Assembly: GCA_009360885.1 (NCBI GenBank) | Contig: SPEL01000003.1 | Coordinates: forward strand, 1-64,000 | Direction: 5' to 3' | Source of the DNA: Sphingobium sp. | GTDB lineage: Bacteria; Pseudomonadota; Alphaproteobacteria; Sphingomonadales; Sphingomonadaceae | DNA length: 64,000 nucleotides | Shown here: piece by piece, positions 19,269 through 28,161 of the stretch | Layout of the letters: each line of letters starts with the position of its first letter | Numbering within the stretch: position 1 is the first letter of the stretch | Made by a program: the position numbers and the translations under genes | The notes under the pieces: generated by a model | Databases searched by the model: none | Seen by the model: only the letters and a program-made list of their open reading frames with translations | Told to the model about the DNA's origin: nothing

Positions 19269-20195
19269 ATGGACCCAGTACGTATTGCGATTATCGGTAT
19301 GGGTAAAATCGCGCGGGATCAGCATGTCCCCGCGATTGAAGGGAATAAGGCGTTTAGCATCGCCGCGACGGTCAGCCCGCATGATGGCGGTTTGCCGGAT
19401 ATTCCGCACCTGAAGAGCCTTGATGCTTTGCTGGAAGAAGGACCAGCAGTGGACGCCGTGGCGCTCTGCACCCCGCCGCAGGTGCGCTATGAACTGGCCG
19501 CAACGGCCCTTCGCCGGGGTATCCATGTTTTCCTCGAAAAGCCCCCCGGCGCAACTTTGTCTGAGGTTGGGGCAATGGAATCCATTGCTGCGAAAACTGG
19601 CGTCACCCTGTTCGCGGCATGGCATTCCCGCTTTGCCGCTGGCGTTGCTCCGGCCCGCGCATGGCTCGCTGAACGTAAGATTGAGAAAGTCTCCATCATC
19701 TGGCGCGAGGATGTGCGTGTGTGGCATCCGGGACAGGCTTGGATATGGGAACCGGGCGGCCTTGGCGTGTTTGATCCGGGTATTAATGCGCTTTCGATCG
19801 TTACCCACATATTGCCTCGCCCTTTTTTCCTGACTGAGGCAACGCTGGTTTTGCCAGAAAATCGGGCAGCCCCGATCGCTGCTGATTTACATTTCAAGGA
19901 TACCGCAGGCGCACCCATTCATATGGACCTCGACTGGCGGCAGACGGGTCCGCAAAGCTGGGACATCATTGTCGAAACCGATGCCGGCACGTTAAAGTTG
20001 GCGAATGGCGGGGCGGTGCTTACCCTTCCCAGCGGCACTGACCATAGCGAAGATATTGAATATCCCGGCCTTTATCATCGTTTTGCTACTCTCATTGGTG
20101 GTGGCAGAAGCGATGTAGACAGGGCCCCCTTGCGGCTCGTGGCGGATGCTTTCCTGCGCGGTAGAAGAGAGATCACTGACGCTTTTTATGATTAA
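19269..20195 (+). CDS. Gfo/Idh/MocA family sugar 1-dehydrogenase
   Basis: 308 residues from ATG at 19269 (GTG at 19266 is possible). N-terminal NAD(P) fold IAIIGMGKIARDQHVPAI; the conserved EKPPGATLSE lysine-proline motif; catalytic domain with FDPGINALSIVTHILP and LDWRQTGPQSWDI. This resembles D-galactose/L-arabinose 1-dehydrogenases of the family, which make the aldonolactone, the first step of the pathway. No lactonase gene is present in the cluster. Coupled to the AraD1 gene and followed by a terminator. Confidence 0.88.
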   Translation: MDPVRIAIIGMGKIARDQHVPAIEGNKAFSIAATVSPHDGGLPDIPHLKSLDALLEEGPAVDAVALCTPPQVRYELAATALRRGIHVFLEKPPGATLSEVGAMESIAAKTGVTLFAAWHSRFAAGVAPARAWLAERKIEKVSIIWREDVRVWHPGQAWIWEPGGLGVFDPGINALSIVTHILPRPFFLTEATLVLPENRAAPIAADLHFKDTAGAPIHMDLDWRQTGPQSWDIIVETDAGTLKLANGGAVLTLPSGTDHSEDIEYPGLYHRFATLIGGGRSDVDRAPLRLVADAFLRGRREITDAFYD

Positions 20196-20201
20196 AGGAT
20201 G

Positions 20202-20244
20202 CAGCGGGTGTAATGCCGTGTGGGGCTGACACCCGCTGTTTTTA
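20202..20244 (+). terminator. Rho-independent terminator of the sugar cluster
   Basis: CAGCGGGTG and CACCCGCTG are perfect complements with a 19-base loop, followed by five T and an A-rich end. Seven bases past the stop codon of the sugar dehydrogenase gene. Confidence 0.88.
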
Positions 20245-20418
20245 CCATGCAGATGGTCAACATAATAATCACCATAATATCTCAGGTGAATGAACCGGAA
20301 TGAGTTTATGAGCGCATCATCATCCTGTTTACTTAGGATCAGGGCCTGATCTTGGTCGCAGTAAACAAAATGGAATGAAGCAGCTTGTATAGTAGAAGAT
20401 AGCTTTATTTGTCGAATT
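20245..20418. other. Intergenic region, no gene seen
   Basis: AT-rich stretch between the sugar cluster terminator and two hairpins upstream of the fimbrial operon. No open frame of note and no clear promoter consensus. Confidence 0.5.
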
Positions 20419-20488
20419 CAGGGATGGTCCTGCATCCCTGTATGGCGGTCATGAACGGAAGATACTCCACTCTCCGTGCATGGCCGCC
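20419..20488 (+). promoter_or_regulatory. Two tandem hairpins upstream of the fimbrial operon
   Basis: CAGGGATG/CATCCCTG (20419-20440) is a perfect 8-bp stem with a 6-base loop. Three bases later GGCGGTCATGAACGGA (20444-20459) pairs with TCCGTGCATGGCCGCC (20473-20488): 16 positions with one wobble and one mismatch, loop of 13. No T run follows either. The region from 20489 to 20803 is AT-rich and gene-free. A structured leader, small RNA or REP-like element are all possible. Confidence 0.5.
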
Positions 20489-20803
20489 AATCTCTTTTCT
20501 ATGTTAGATTTTATAGTCATTCGGCACTTTTTCATAATAATCTCACGCGATTTATTTTCGCTATTTGGGTGTATCTTCCTTTTTCAGCCTTTTTGATCCC
20601 TTTTGGATCAATTTTTAATTAATTGAAATGAAACGATAATATCACACATCCTCCGATCTGGTCAAAGATGTAAATTACTATTTAACAATTATGTTGAAAT
20701 CTAACGATCATGGATGCCGAATCATAGGACGGTTTTAGTTCCTCAAATTTGGTACGCAGTGAAAGCACAAAGGAAAATCTATCGTTAAGGGAAAGGGATT
20801 GTC

Positions 20804-21337
20804 ATGAAATACACGGGCCTTGCTATTATTTCTGCACTTTCTGTCACCTTCATGGCGTCACAACCCGCCACAGCCCAGTCAGTAAATGGCTCCATCGATG
20901 CAACGATGACGCTAACCTCCGGCTGCGCAGTCAATGGTAATGCGAATGCCCATAATACGAGCTTCGGAATCCTTGACTTTGGCTCCCACAACACCCTTTT
21001 TACTGAGGCTACGGCGCAAGTAGCCCCCACAGGAAATGGCGCAGCCCTTGTTGTGCAATGCACTGCCGGTCTGAACGCCAGCATTGCGATTACTGGCGGA
21101 GAAAATGATGCCGCAGTAGTAGGATCTAATCGGGCGATGGCCTATGGCGGTACATTCATCCCCTATGACATTTATTCTGATGCCGCTTATCAAACCGTCA
21201 TGGCCAATAATGTGCCTATTGCCATACCGACGGACGGCACCCCGCTCTCCTTGCCAATCTATGGCCGGGCGCTGGGAACACCGGGACTAGTCCCGGGCAC
21301 CTATACCGACATAATATCTCTTACGCTTAGTTTCTAA
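20804..21337 (+). CDS. Spore coat U domain fimbrial subunit (major subunit candidate)
   Basis: 177 residues: signal peptide (cleaved after TAQS or nearby), then one spore coat protein U (SCPU) domain. It has the typical paired cysteines (SGCAVNGN and VQCTAGLNA), LDFGSH after the first strand, YGGTFIPYDIYSDAAYQTVM in the middle and the TPGLVPGTYTDIISLTLSF ending, where the C-terminal strand acts in donor-strand exchange. Start codon after AAGGGA. First gene of a chaperone-usher operon of the sigma/SCPU type; abundance as shaft subunit is inferred from its first position. Confidence 0.9.
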   Translation: MKYTGLAIISALSVTFMASQPATAQSVNGSIDATMTLTSGCAVNGNANAHNTSFGILDFGSHNTLFTEATAQVAPTGNGAALVVQCTAGLNASIAITGGENDAAVVGSNRAMAYGGTFIPYDIYSDAAYQTVMANNVPIAIPTDGTPLSLPIYGRALGTPGLVPGTYTDIISLTLSF

Positions 21338-21338
21338 A

Positions 21339-21890
21339 ATGAAACGCGTGATCCAACATAGCGCCGGCCTGTCGGGCCGGGCTGGAGGGGTGTGTCTGGC
21401 GCTTCTGGCCTGCATAGGCACGAGCGCCGCTGAGGTTACAGCTTCTTTTCAGGTGTCAGCCCAGATTGTTGATGGTTGCGAGATTAATCAGACCATCCCT
21501 GCCAATGGTGCGGCGATTGGCAAGATCGGTACACTGAATTTTGGCAGTCACCCCAGCCTGACGACTGGCCCCATCAGCACCACGCTGAGCTATGATATGG
21601 GTTTTCGCATCAGTTGCACGCCTTCGGTAACGCTCTCCATGTCGCTGGATGGCGGGCAAAATGCAACGTCAAGTCGGCGCTTGCAGTCATCCAGCGGAAC
21701 CGCCCATGTCGACTATCATCTCTACCGTGATGCAGGCTTTGGGCAGGAACTGGCGATAAACCAGCCCTATGAGATTAGCTTCATCGGCGGAGAAGCCATC
21801 ACCCTACCCATTTATGGACGACTGACCTTATCTGGTTCAGATAGCCCCGACACCTATACCGACAGTGTCAGGATAACATTGGCGTGGTGA
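21339..21890 (+). CDS. Spore coat U domain fimbrial subunit (minor)
   Basis: 183 residues with signal peptide (ALLACIGTSAAEVTA) and one SCPU domain: VDGCEINQ and RISCTPSV cysteines, LNFGSHPSL, DYHLYRDAGFGQEL, and the ending SDSPDTYTDSVRITLAW. Starts one base after the stop of the previous subunit and is translationally coupled. Probably a minor or adaptor pilin. Confidence 0.9.
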   Translation: MKRVIQHSAGLSGRAGGVCLALLACIGTSAAEVTASFQVSAQIVDGCEINQTIPANGAAIGKIGTLNFGSHPSLTTGPISTTLSYDMGFRISCTPSVTLSMSLDGGQNATSSRRLQSSSGTAHVDYHLYRDAGFGQELAINQPYEISFIGGEAITLPIYGRLTLSGSDSPDTYTDSVRITLAW

Positions 21891-22642
21891 TGCTCATGCA
21901 CAGAACCTCTTCCTTCGCCTTTGCTGCCTATGGCCTTTTGATGGCGCTGCCAATCTCTCCTGCCCCGGCTTATGGCGCGGCGGCGGTGATGATCTGGCCG
22001 GTTGATCCGGTTCTGGGAAAAGAGAAGCAAGCCGAAGCTCTGTGGATCCAGAATAAAGGGGCAGCCCCTGCTGTCATGCAAATTCGTATTTTCCGCTGGA
22101 CGCAGGTTGATGGCAAAGATCATTATGAGCCGCAACAGGATATTGAGAGCAGCCCCCCAATTGCCTCCATCGCCCCCGGCGCCCGGCAAATGATCCGTCT
22201 GAGCGCCCCTCTTGCTAAAAGGCCAGAGGGCGAAGGAACCTATCGCATCATCATAGATGAGGTTCCTGTTGCTTCAGATGGAACCGCACGGCGCACCGGT
22301 GTTCAGTTTCAGATGCGATATTCTGTTCCGCTGTTCACTTATAAGGCCCTGACACCGCCGTCTGATACAAGCCATCAGACCCTGCGATGCAAAATTTTCA
22401 ACCGCGATGGCAAAAGGCAATTCCGTCTGGAAAATCATGGTGCCACGCATGTTCGCCTGCTGAATATTGGCTTTCAGGAGAAAGCTGGCCTTATCCCACT
22501 GGAAAATGCGAAGGTCAGCTATATACTGGCCGGGAGTGCGCTGGCCTGGCCTGTTCCTGCCGGAGTGAGCGAGCGGCCGACATTAAGCGCCGTCAACCGC
22601 GGAAGCCATCGTCACGAAATAACGAATTGTGTGGAGGGATGA
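21890..22642 (+). CDS. Fimbrial periplasmic chaperone, PapD-like
   Basis: About 250 residues; start at ATG 21890, whose A is shared with the stop of the pilin gene (TGATG). Signal peptide then an immunoglobulin-like first domain (VMIWPVDPVLGKEKQAEALWIQNKG) with the ARQMIRLSAPLAKRPEGEGTYRIIIDEVP edge-strand and loop region typical of PapD-type chaperones, and a second domain with VRLLNIGFQEKAG. Caps subunits in the periplasm before usher docking. The usher gene follows within 8 bases. Confidence 0.92.
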   Translation: MLMHRTSSFAFAAYGLLMALPISPAPAYGAAAVMIWPVDPVLGKEKQAEALWIQNKGAAPAVMQIRIFRWTQVDGKDHYEPQQDIESSPPIASIAPGARQMIRLSAPLAKRPEGEGTYRIIIDEVPVASDGTARRTGVQFQMRYSVPLFTYKALTPPSDTSHQTLRCKIFNRDGKRQFRLENHGATHVRLLNIGFQEKAGLIPLENAKVSYILAGSALAWPVPAGVSERPTLSAVNRGSHRHEITNCVEG

Positions 22643-22649
22643 GCCTTCC

Positions 22650-25013
22650 ATGGCCCGCCCTTTTCTCCTGCACTCTATATTGGGCGGGGCGGCTTTTTTG
22701 TCCGTTATTCCCGCCGATGCATATGCCGATCTGCCAGCGCCCCCACGGCCCGCAAAAACTGACCACCCCATGGTGATGAAGCTGAACCTTGAACTAGTGG
22801 TCAATCAGGCCGCGACAGGACTGGTCGTACCAGTTGAGGCGCGAGGCAGCCATTTTTTCGTTGATGCGCAGGATTTACGATCGGTCCATATTCAGTTGGA
22901 ACCGAATAGTTCTGGTCAGGTTGATGTAACTTCCCTGCCCGGCGTCATTGCGCACTATGACGGAAGCGGCCAGCGTTTGCTGCTGGAGGTTCCAGCCGAT
23001 ATTCTGCCACTTCAAACGATAGGAATGCTCTCAAGGCAGCCCCGTATAGTGGCCGAAAGCGGCACAGGGGCCTTGTTCAATTACAATCTTTATGCCGCCC
23101 GTGGGGGGCAGCCGGGCGATCAGTTTTCCCTATGGAATGAAGTCCGCTTATTTGCCCCTTTTGGTGTTTTACGGTCCACCGGCAACTATCTGCATAGTTT
23201 TGAAGACTTTGGTCAGCGCCGCTTCCTTCGCTATGACACCAGCTTCACATATGTTGATGATCTGCATATCCGTACATATGAAGCAGGTGATTTCATTACC
23301 CGCACCCTCCCCCGATCCGGCGCAGTCAGGATGGCAGGGGTACAGCTTTCACGTAATTTTTCCATAAGACCGGACATCATCACCTATCCGATTCCGGATT
23401 TTTCCGGAACCGCAACCGTGCCGAGCGCAGTGGACCTCTTCATTAATGGTCACCATAGCATGAGTGGCAGCCTGAACCCCGGTCCCTTCACCCTCAATGA
23501 TTTTCCATATGTGAATGGTGCAGGTAGCGCGGTGATTGTTACATCAGATGCGCAGGGGCGGCGCATTACCACCAATATCCCCTTCTACGTCGCCAGTTCT
23601 CTGTTGCGGCAGGGCCTGTCTGATTATGCGCTCTCCGCCGGATTTGCGCGGAAAAATTATGGCAGCCGCGCTTTTTCTTATGGTGATGTCGTACTGAACG
23701 CTGCGCTGCGCCATGGCCTGACGGACTGGCTGACGGTGGAAAGCGAGGGGCGCTACACCCCGTCCTTTCTGCTGGGCGGCGCAGGGGGACTCATGCAATT
23801 GGGGCAATTGGGCGTGGTGGAGGCGTCTGCCACAATCAGTCGCTATCAAGGGACAGCAGGCGTTCAAACGAGAATAGGCTATCAATATTCCGGGCGGCAA
23901 CTGGGCCTGATGATGAACCATATTCGCCGCAGCTCTGATTTCGCAGATTTTGCAGGCGTTATCCATTCCGGAAACCGCCCCCTTTTGCCAGCAACGAATT
24001 TTTCCCTGCCCCGTCGTGAAACACAAATTAGTAGTAGCGTGACATTGGGGAATGAACTGGGAACCATCAGCACCACCTATATCGACATTTCCCGCAAGGA
24101 GCGGCGTCACCGTCTTGCTAGCCTGTCTTATTCGCGCCCCATAGGACGGAATATCAGCCTGATGATGAATGCCAGCCGTGAGTTTGGGAATGGCCGGACT
24201 GCCGCGATGCTTCAGATGGTCATGCCTTTGGGCAGCAGCAGCTCTGTCATCAGTGGGGTTGAAAGAAATACAGGCGGGGAATGGCGTGGGCGAGTGGGGT
24301 ATTCCCGTGCTACGCCACTGGAGGGGGGATATGGCGGCAGGATAGATCTGGGCCGTAGCAGGTCAGAAGGCACAGCCTATCGCGCCGACATAACGATGCG
24401 GACGGACGCATTTCAGGTCCAGGCCGGAGCCTATGGGCAGCGCGGGAGCCATACCCAATGGGCAGAGGTCAGCGGTTCTGTCGTTATGCTGGGTGGGCAG
24501 GCTTTTACCTCTAACCGTGTAAATGATGCCTTCATTCTGGTTAGCACAGATGGTTTTGCCAATGTTCCTGTTTTGCAGGAAAACCGGGTTATCGGCGCGA
24601 CAAATCAAAGGGGCCTGCTGCTGCTTCCCCATGTCAGCGCTTATTATGGCACGAAGATTGGCATTGATCCGCTTAGCCTGCCAACAGACATGACCTCATC
24701 GGTCATTGAACAGCGCACTGCCCTGCGTATGGGCGGAGGGAAAATGGTGCGTTTTCCGGTGCAACGACTGGTGGCCGCAACCATCATCATTCATGACAGA
24801 GATGGCCAACCCCTACTGGCTGGTACGCCGTTCAGGACCAGCGACGGCGCACTTTCTTATGTCGGCTGGGACGGCATAGCGTATCTCGAACAACTCAGCA
24901 GTGATAATTACATCAGCGCGACATTGCAGGATGGCACAGAATGTACAGCGCGGTTCACACTCCCTGCCGGTCATAGTGGCACGGCAAGCATAGGACCGAT
25001 AGCATGTCAATAA
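22650..25013 (+). CDS. Fimbrial outer-membrane usher, FimD/PapC family
   Basis: 787 residues from ATG 22650 (GGAGGG upstream; a GTG at 22629 would add 7 residues before the signal peptide). Signal peptide, N-terminal periplasmic domain, beta-barrel with plug region (VDLFINGHHSMSGSLNPGPFTLNDFPYVNG), and C-terminal plug-like domains (LLPHVSAYYGTKIGIDPLSLP). It has a single cysteine pair near the end (DGTECTARF, IGPIACQ) and is shorter than FimD (about 850), as in SCPU-type systems. Secretes and assembles the subunits. Confidence 0.93.
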   Translation: MARPFLLHSILGGAAFLSVIPADAYADLPAPPRPAKTDHPMVMKLNLELVVNQAATGLVVPVEARGSHFFVDAQDLRSVHIQLEPNSSGQVDVTSLPGVIAHYDGSGQRLLLEVPADILPLQTIGMLSRQPRIVAESGTGALFNYNLYAARGGQPGDQFSLWNEVRLFAPFGVLRSTGNYLHSFEDFGQRRFLRYDTSFTYVDDLHIRTYEAGDFITRTLPRSGAVRMAGVQLSRNFSIRPDIITYPIPDFSGTATVPSAVDLFINGHHSMSGSLNPGPFTLNDFPYVNGAGSAVIVTSDAQGRRITTNIPFYVASSLLRQGLSDYALSAGFARKNYGSRAFSYGDVVLNAALRHGLTDWLTVESEGRYTPSFLLGGAGGLMQLGQLGVVEASATISRYQGTAGVQTRIGYQYSGRQLGLMMNHIRRSSDFADFAGVIHSGNRPLLPATNFSLPRRETQISSSVTLGNELGTISTTYIDISRKERRHRLASLSYSRPIGRNISLMMNASREFGNGRTAAMLQMVMPLGSSSSVISGVERNTGGEWRGRVGYSRATPLEGGYGGRIDLGRSRSEGTAYRADITMRTDAFQVQAGAYGQRGSHTQWAEVSGSVVMLGGQAFTSNRVNDAFILVSTDGFANVPVLQENRVIGATNQRGLLLLPHVSAYYGTKIGIDPLSLPTDMTSSVIEQRTALRMGGGKMVRFPVQRLVAATIIIHDRDGQPLLAGTPFRTSDGALSYVGWDGIAYLEQLSSDNYISATLQDGTECTARFTLPAGHSGTASIGPIACQ

Positions 25014-26065
25014 CCGCCTTTTCTTTCTCCGTCCGCAATCATTTATCATATGCGTTGGTTTTTCGGGCATTGGCGGCTTTTCGGGTGCGCCTCGCCCTTA
25101 TGCTGGCTGTATAGATCGGCACGATCCTGATCGGGGCAGGTCCCGCAGCGGCGGCCTGCGGGTCTGCGCCCAGTTCCGCCAATCTGGGGTCTGAAACCTC
25201 CTTCCATGTGGCATCGACCCCTATAGGTGTTGAGGCATCTACCGGTTTTACCTGCTCAACCAGTGGCACCGTCACGCTCATCGTCAATAATAGGGTTACC
25301 GCAACGATCAACAGCATCAGCCATAGCGACGGAAACCAGCCTATGCTGTACAACAGCGTTACAGGCGACAAAATTCCGTTTATGATTTGCAGAAATTCAA
25401 GTTGCGGTCAAAACTATACCATCGGAAACAATATTGAATGGACCAGCACAACTCTTCTTGGATTGCTCAATCTATTCACAGGACCGAATGGAAGCCTTCC
25501 TCTATATATAAAAACAATGCCCGGTGCCAACATAGCTGCTGGACAATATAGCAGTTCTATTGAGATCAGATGGAATTGGAATATATGTGTTTTTGGTGTT
25601 TTATATTGCGTTACCTATGACAGTGGCGATGAAATACAGAATATCACTGTAGCTCTCGATGTGCGCAACGATTGTTCTATAACCGCCCCTAACGTTAATT
25701 TTGGTAGCGCAGCTTTTACAGATAGCTTTGACGCCATCACTCAACCCATCATCATTTTATGCTCCAAGGGGGCGGCCTATACGGTCGGCATTAATGATGG
25801 TCTGCATGGTTCTGCGGGTTCGAGACACCTTTCAAACGGCACTAATAGTATCGCTTATGATCTTTATTATCCCGCATCAGGTCAGGACAGATGGGGAAGC
25901 CTTGCTGGCGAGCGGGTTTCCAGCAACGAAGCGACCACGAATGGAGGCTCATATAATGGTGTAGCAGGGCAGAGCTTTACCTATAAGGCAGAAATCATAC
26001 CGGGGCAGCCCACCCCGCCCGGCGGCATCTATACCGATACATTGACCATCGACATATTATTCTAA
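25004..26065 (+). pseudogene. Fimbrial tip protein with two spore coat U domains, interrupted by an amber codon
   Basis: ATG at 25004 overlaps the usher end by 10 bases, as expected in the operon. The frame reads 36 codons into a signal peptide (RALAAFRVRLALMLAV), then TAG at 25112-25114, then continues without a further stop: IGTILIGAGPAAAACGSAP, first SCPU-like domain (about 25180-25660) and second SCPU domain (VRNDCSITAPNVNFGS to PGGIYTDTLTIDILF). The only later in-frame start, GTG 25208, would give 285 residues without signal peptide and without the first cysteine. The mature region is intact and shows no decay, so the stop is recent, a sequencing error, or suppressed. Confidence 0.8.
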
Positions 26066-26147
26066 CTGCGAGGAGCGCAGAAAATTTATCGCAAAACGGA
26101 AAAATCATCTGGCGATATCCCTCTATTTATCGCTATGAGATATATCC

Positions 26148-27401
26148 ATGAAAAAAGCCCGCTACGCTCTCTTCGCTTCCTTGGCTCTCTCGGCCTTGGC
26201 TCCGGCTGTTTCCGCGCAGGAAAGTGCCGATTCCCGCGCCATTCATGAGCGCATTATTGTCCTCGACACCCATTTCGATACGCCGATGAATCTCGGTCGT
26301 CCGGGGTGGAGCATTCTGGATCGGCATGATCCTTTGCTGGATGGCGATCAGGTCGATTATCCCCGCATGGTGGAAGGCGGCATTGACGGCGGCTTTTTCG
26401 TTATTTTTACGGCTCAGGGCCCGCGCACGCCAGAGGCTGACCGCTTAGCCCGTGACGCAGGTATTATTCGCGCCGTGCAGATCAGGGAAATGATCGCAAA
26501 GCATTCGGATAAGTTTGAGCTGGCGATCACCGCCGATGATGCCCAGCGCATCACAAAAGCTGGTAAACGTTTTGTTTATATGAGCATTGAAAACGGCTAT
26601 CCTTTTGAGGGTGACATCAGCCTGATGCGGACCTTCCGCGCACTGGGCGTTACGATGATGAGCCCAGCGCATTTCGCCAATAATGATCTTGCCGATAGCG
26701 CAACCGATCCCAAAGGTCCGGAATGGAAAGGCTTGTCCCCCAAGGGCAAGGAGTTTGTCGCAGAGGCTAACCGGTTGGGTGTCGTAATTGATGCGTCCCA
26801 TAGCTCTGACGAGTCATTGCGGCAGATGGTAGCGCTGTCCCGTGCGCCAATCATTCTGTCGCATTCCGGCATGCGGGCCATTTATAATCATCCTCGGAAT
26901 GTCACGGATGCAGATGCCAAGCTGGTAGCGGCAAAAGGCGGCGTAATTCAGCTCAATGCCTTTAACGGCTATATGATTGATACCCCGCAAATTGCCGAAC
27001 GCAACGCAGCGTTAAAGGCTATTAGCGACAAATATATGGTTCCCGGTCGTCCGATGACGGCAGAACAACGCCGTGCCATGATGGCTGAGCGTCGGGCAAT
27101 AGACCAGCGCTGGCCTGTGCCTCGCGCCAATTTCGACGATTTCATGAAGCATATCCTGCATGCCGTGAAGCTGGTAGGCGCTGACCATGTCGGCATCAGT
27201 GGTGATTTTGATGGCGGCGGCGGCATCGATGGAATTGAAGACATCACGGATTATCCCGCCATTACCGCTGCGATGCTGAAGGCCGGTATAAAGGAAAGCG
27301 ATATTGCCAAAATATGGGGTGGCAATGCCCTGCGCGTATTGAGAGAAGCTCAGGCACTTGCCAGCCCGGCAGATATTCCTGTCATTCCTGTGACCAATTA
27401 A
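26148..27401 (+). CDS. Membrane dipeptidase, peptidase family M19, exported
   Basis: 417 residues with signal peptide (ALAPAVSAQE). Renal-dipeptidase fold: zinc ligands in VLDTHFDTP (HxD), bridging Glu in MSIENGYPF, His in DASHSSDE and LSHSG, and Asp in GISGDFDGGG near the end with IWGGNALRVL closing. Hydrolyses dipeptides in the periplasm. The MarR gene follows 22 bases later on the same strand and may be co-transcribed. Confidence 0.94.
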   Translation: MKKARYALFASLALSALAPAVSAQESADSRAIHERIIVLDTHFDTPMNLGRPGWSILDRHDPLLDGDQVDYPRMVEGGIDGGFFVIFTAQGPRTPEADRLARDAGIIRAVQIREMIAKHSDKFELAITADDAQRITKAGKRFVYMSIENGYPFEGDISLMRTFRALGVTMMSPAHFANNDLADSATDPKGPEWKGLSPKGKEFVAEANRLGVVIDASHSSDESLRQMVALSRAPIILSHSGMRAIYNHPRNVTDADAKLVAAKGGVIQLNAFNGYMIDTPQIAERNAALKAISDKYMVPGRPMTAEQRRAMMAERRAIDQRWPVPRANFDDFMKHILHAVKLVGADHVGISGDFDGGGGIDGIEDITDYPAITAAMLKAGIKESDIAKIWGGNALRVLREAQALASPADIPVIPVTN

Positions 27402-27423
27402 TGACCGTGCCCCGGATATCGCA

Positions 27424-27924
27424 GTGAATACCAAAGTTATTGCACCAAAACATGACCTGCCGGAACAGGAGCCTATGTCCGGCAGGCCCGATATCATGGT
27501 GACGCGCAGAATGATGCTGGTTACGCGTCGCTATCGCAAGGCGCTGGATCAGGCGCTCAAGGATGTCGGGCATAGTCAGGTGCGCTGGGAAATATTGTAC
27601 GCCTTATCGCTTAACGATGACGATTCCACCCTGATGCAGGTAGCAGGCAAATTAGGGCTGGAGGGGCCAAGTATCGTTTCTGCGATGGAAAAGCTGGAAA
27701 AAGAAGGCTTTATTCAGCGCAGAAAAGACCCGGCAGACCATCGTTCCCGCCTTATTCGCCTGACAGAAGAAGGAGAAAAGGCCGTTATCATCATGCAGCA
27801 AAAATCTACCAACGAAAGGGAGAAATTGCTGGATGGAATAGATTTTGATGATCTGGAAACGACCTTATATGTTCTGACACAAATGCGCGATAATTTGTGG
27901 AAATGCGGCATTAAAACTGGCTAA
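27424..27924 (+). CDS. MarR family transcriptional regulator
   Basis: 166 residues from GTG 27424, or 149 from ATG 27475, which has AGGAG close upstream; the core fold starts after the second. Winged helix: QVAGKLGLEGPSIVSAMEKLEKEGFIQRRKDPADHRSRLIRLTEEG. Its targets are not visible; the dipeptidase upstream and glucose dehydrogenase downstream are candidates by position. Confidence 0.88.
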   Translation: MNTKVIAPKHDLPEQEPMSGRPDIMVTRRMMLVTRRYRKALDQALKDVGHSQVRWEILYALSLNDDDSTLMQVAGKLGLEGPSIVSAMEKLEKEGFIQRRKDPADHRSRLIRLTEEGEKAVIIMQQKSTNEREKLLDGIDFDDLETTLYVLTQMRDNLWKCGIKTG

Positions 27925-28012
27925 TTCCTGCTGATATAATGAATTATATTAATACTTATTGATAAATCCCTGTTGAGAAGGCTCCGGCAGGATATACAGT
28001 CTCTTTGAGCGA

Positions 28013-28093
28013 CTCAGCCCTAAAAGAAAATCTGACAGGCTGAGAGGATGAATGAGTAATGGAGAGAATGCCCGGACGGGTGCATCCTTTTTT
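28013..28093 (+). promoter_or_regulatory. Hairpin pair with intrinsic terminator upstream of gcd
   Basis: First hairpin: CTCAGCC (28013-28019) with GGCTGAG (28038-28044). Second: ATGCCC with GGGTGCAT (one bulge) at 28068-28085, followed by CC and six T (28088-28093). The terminator ends only 69 bases before the gcd start codon, leaving little room for a separate promoter. It may terminate the marR transcript, or act as an attenuator in a gcd leader. Confidence 0.5.
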
Positions 28094-28161
28094 ATATGGC
28101 ACAGCCTTAGGCCTGTGATTTCATCCACCGCCTGATGAACATGTTATTTGGGGTGGTAAGA

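Noticed and set aside
18855..19808. 317-codon frame opposite the AraD1 and sugar dehydrogenase genes
   Set aside because: Antisense shadow spanning two recognised genes, no ribosome site and no known domain.
505..25114. Stop-codon reassignment of TAG, suggested by two amber-interrupted genes
   Set aside because: TAG ends several intact genes in the window (for example at 4414-4416 and 61466-61468), so it is an ordinary stop.
28013..28093. TPP riboswitch suggested by CTGAGA in the gcd leader
   Set aside because: The second conserved part of the THI box (ACCTGAT-type) is missing, and pairing does not follow the known fold.
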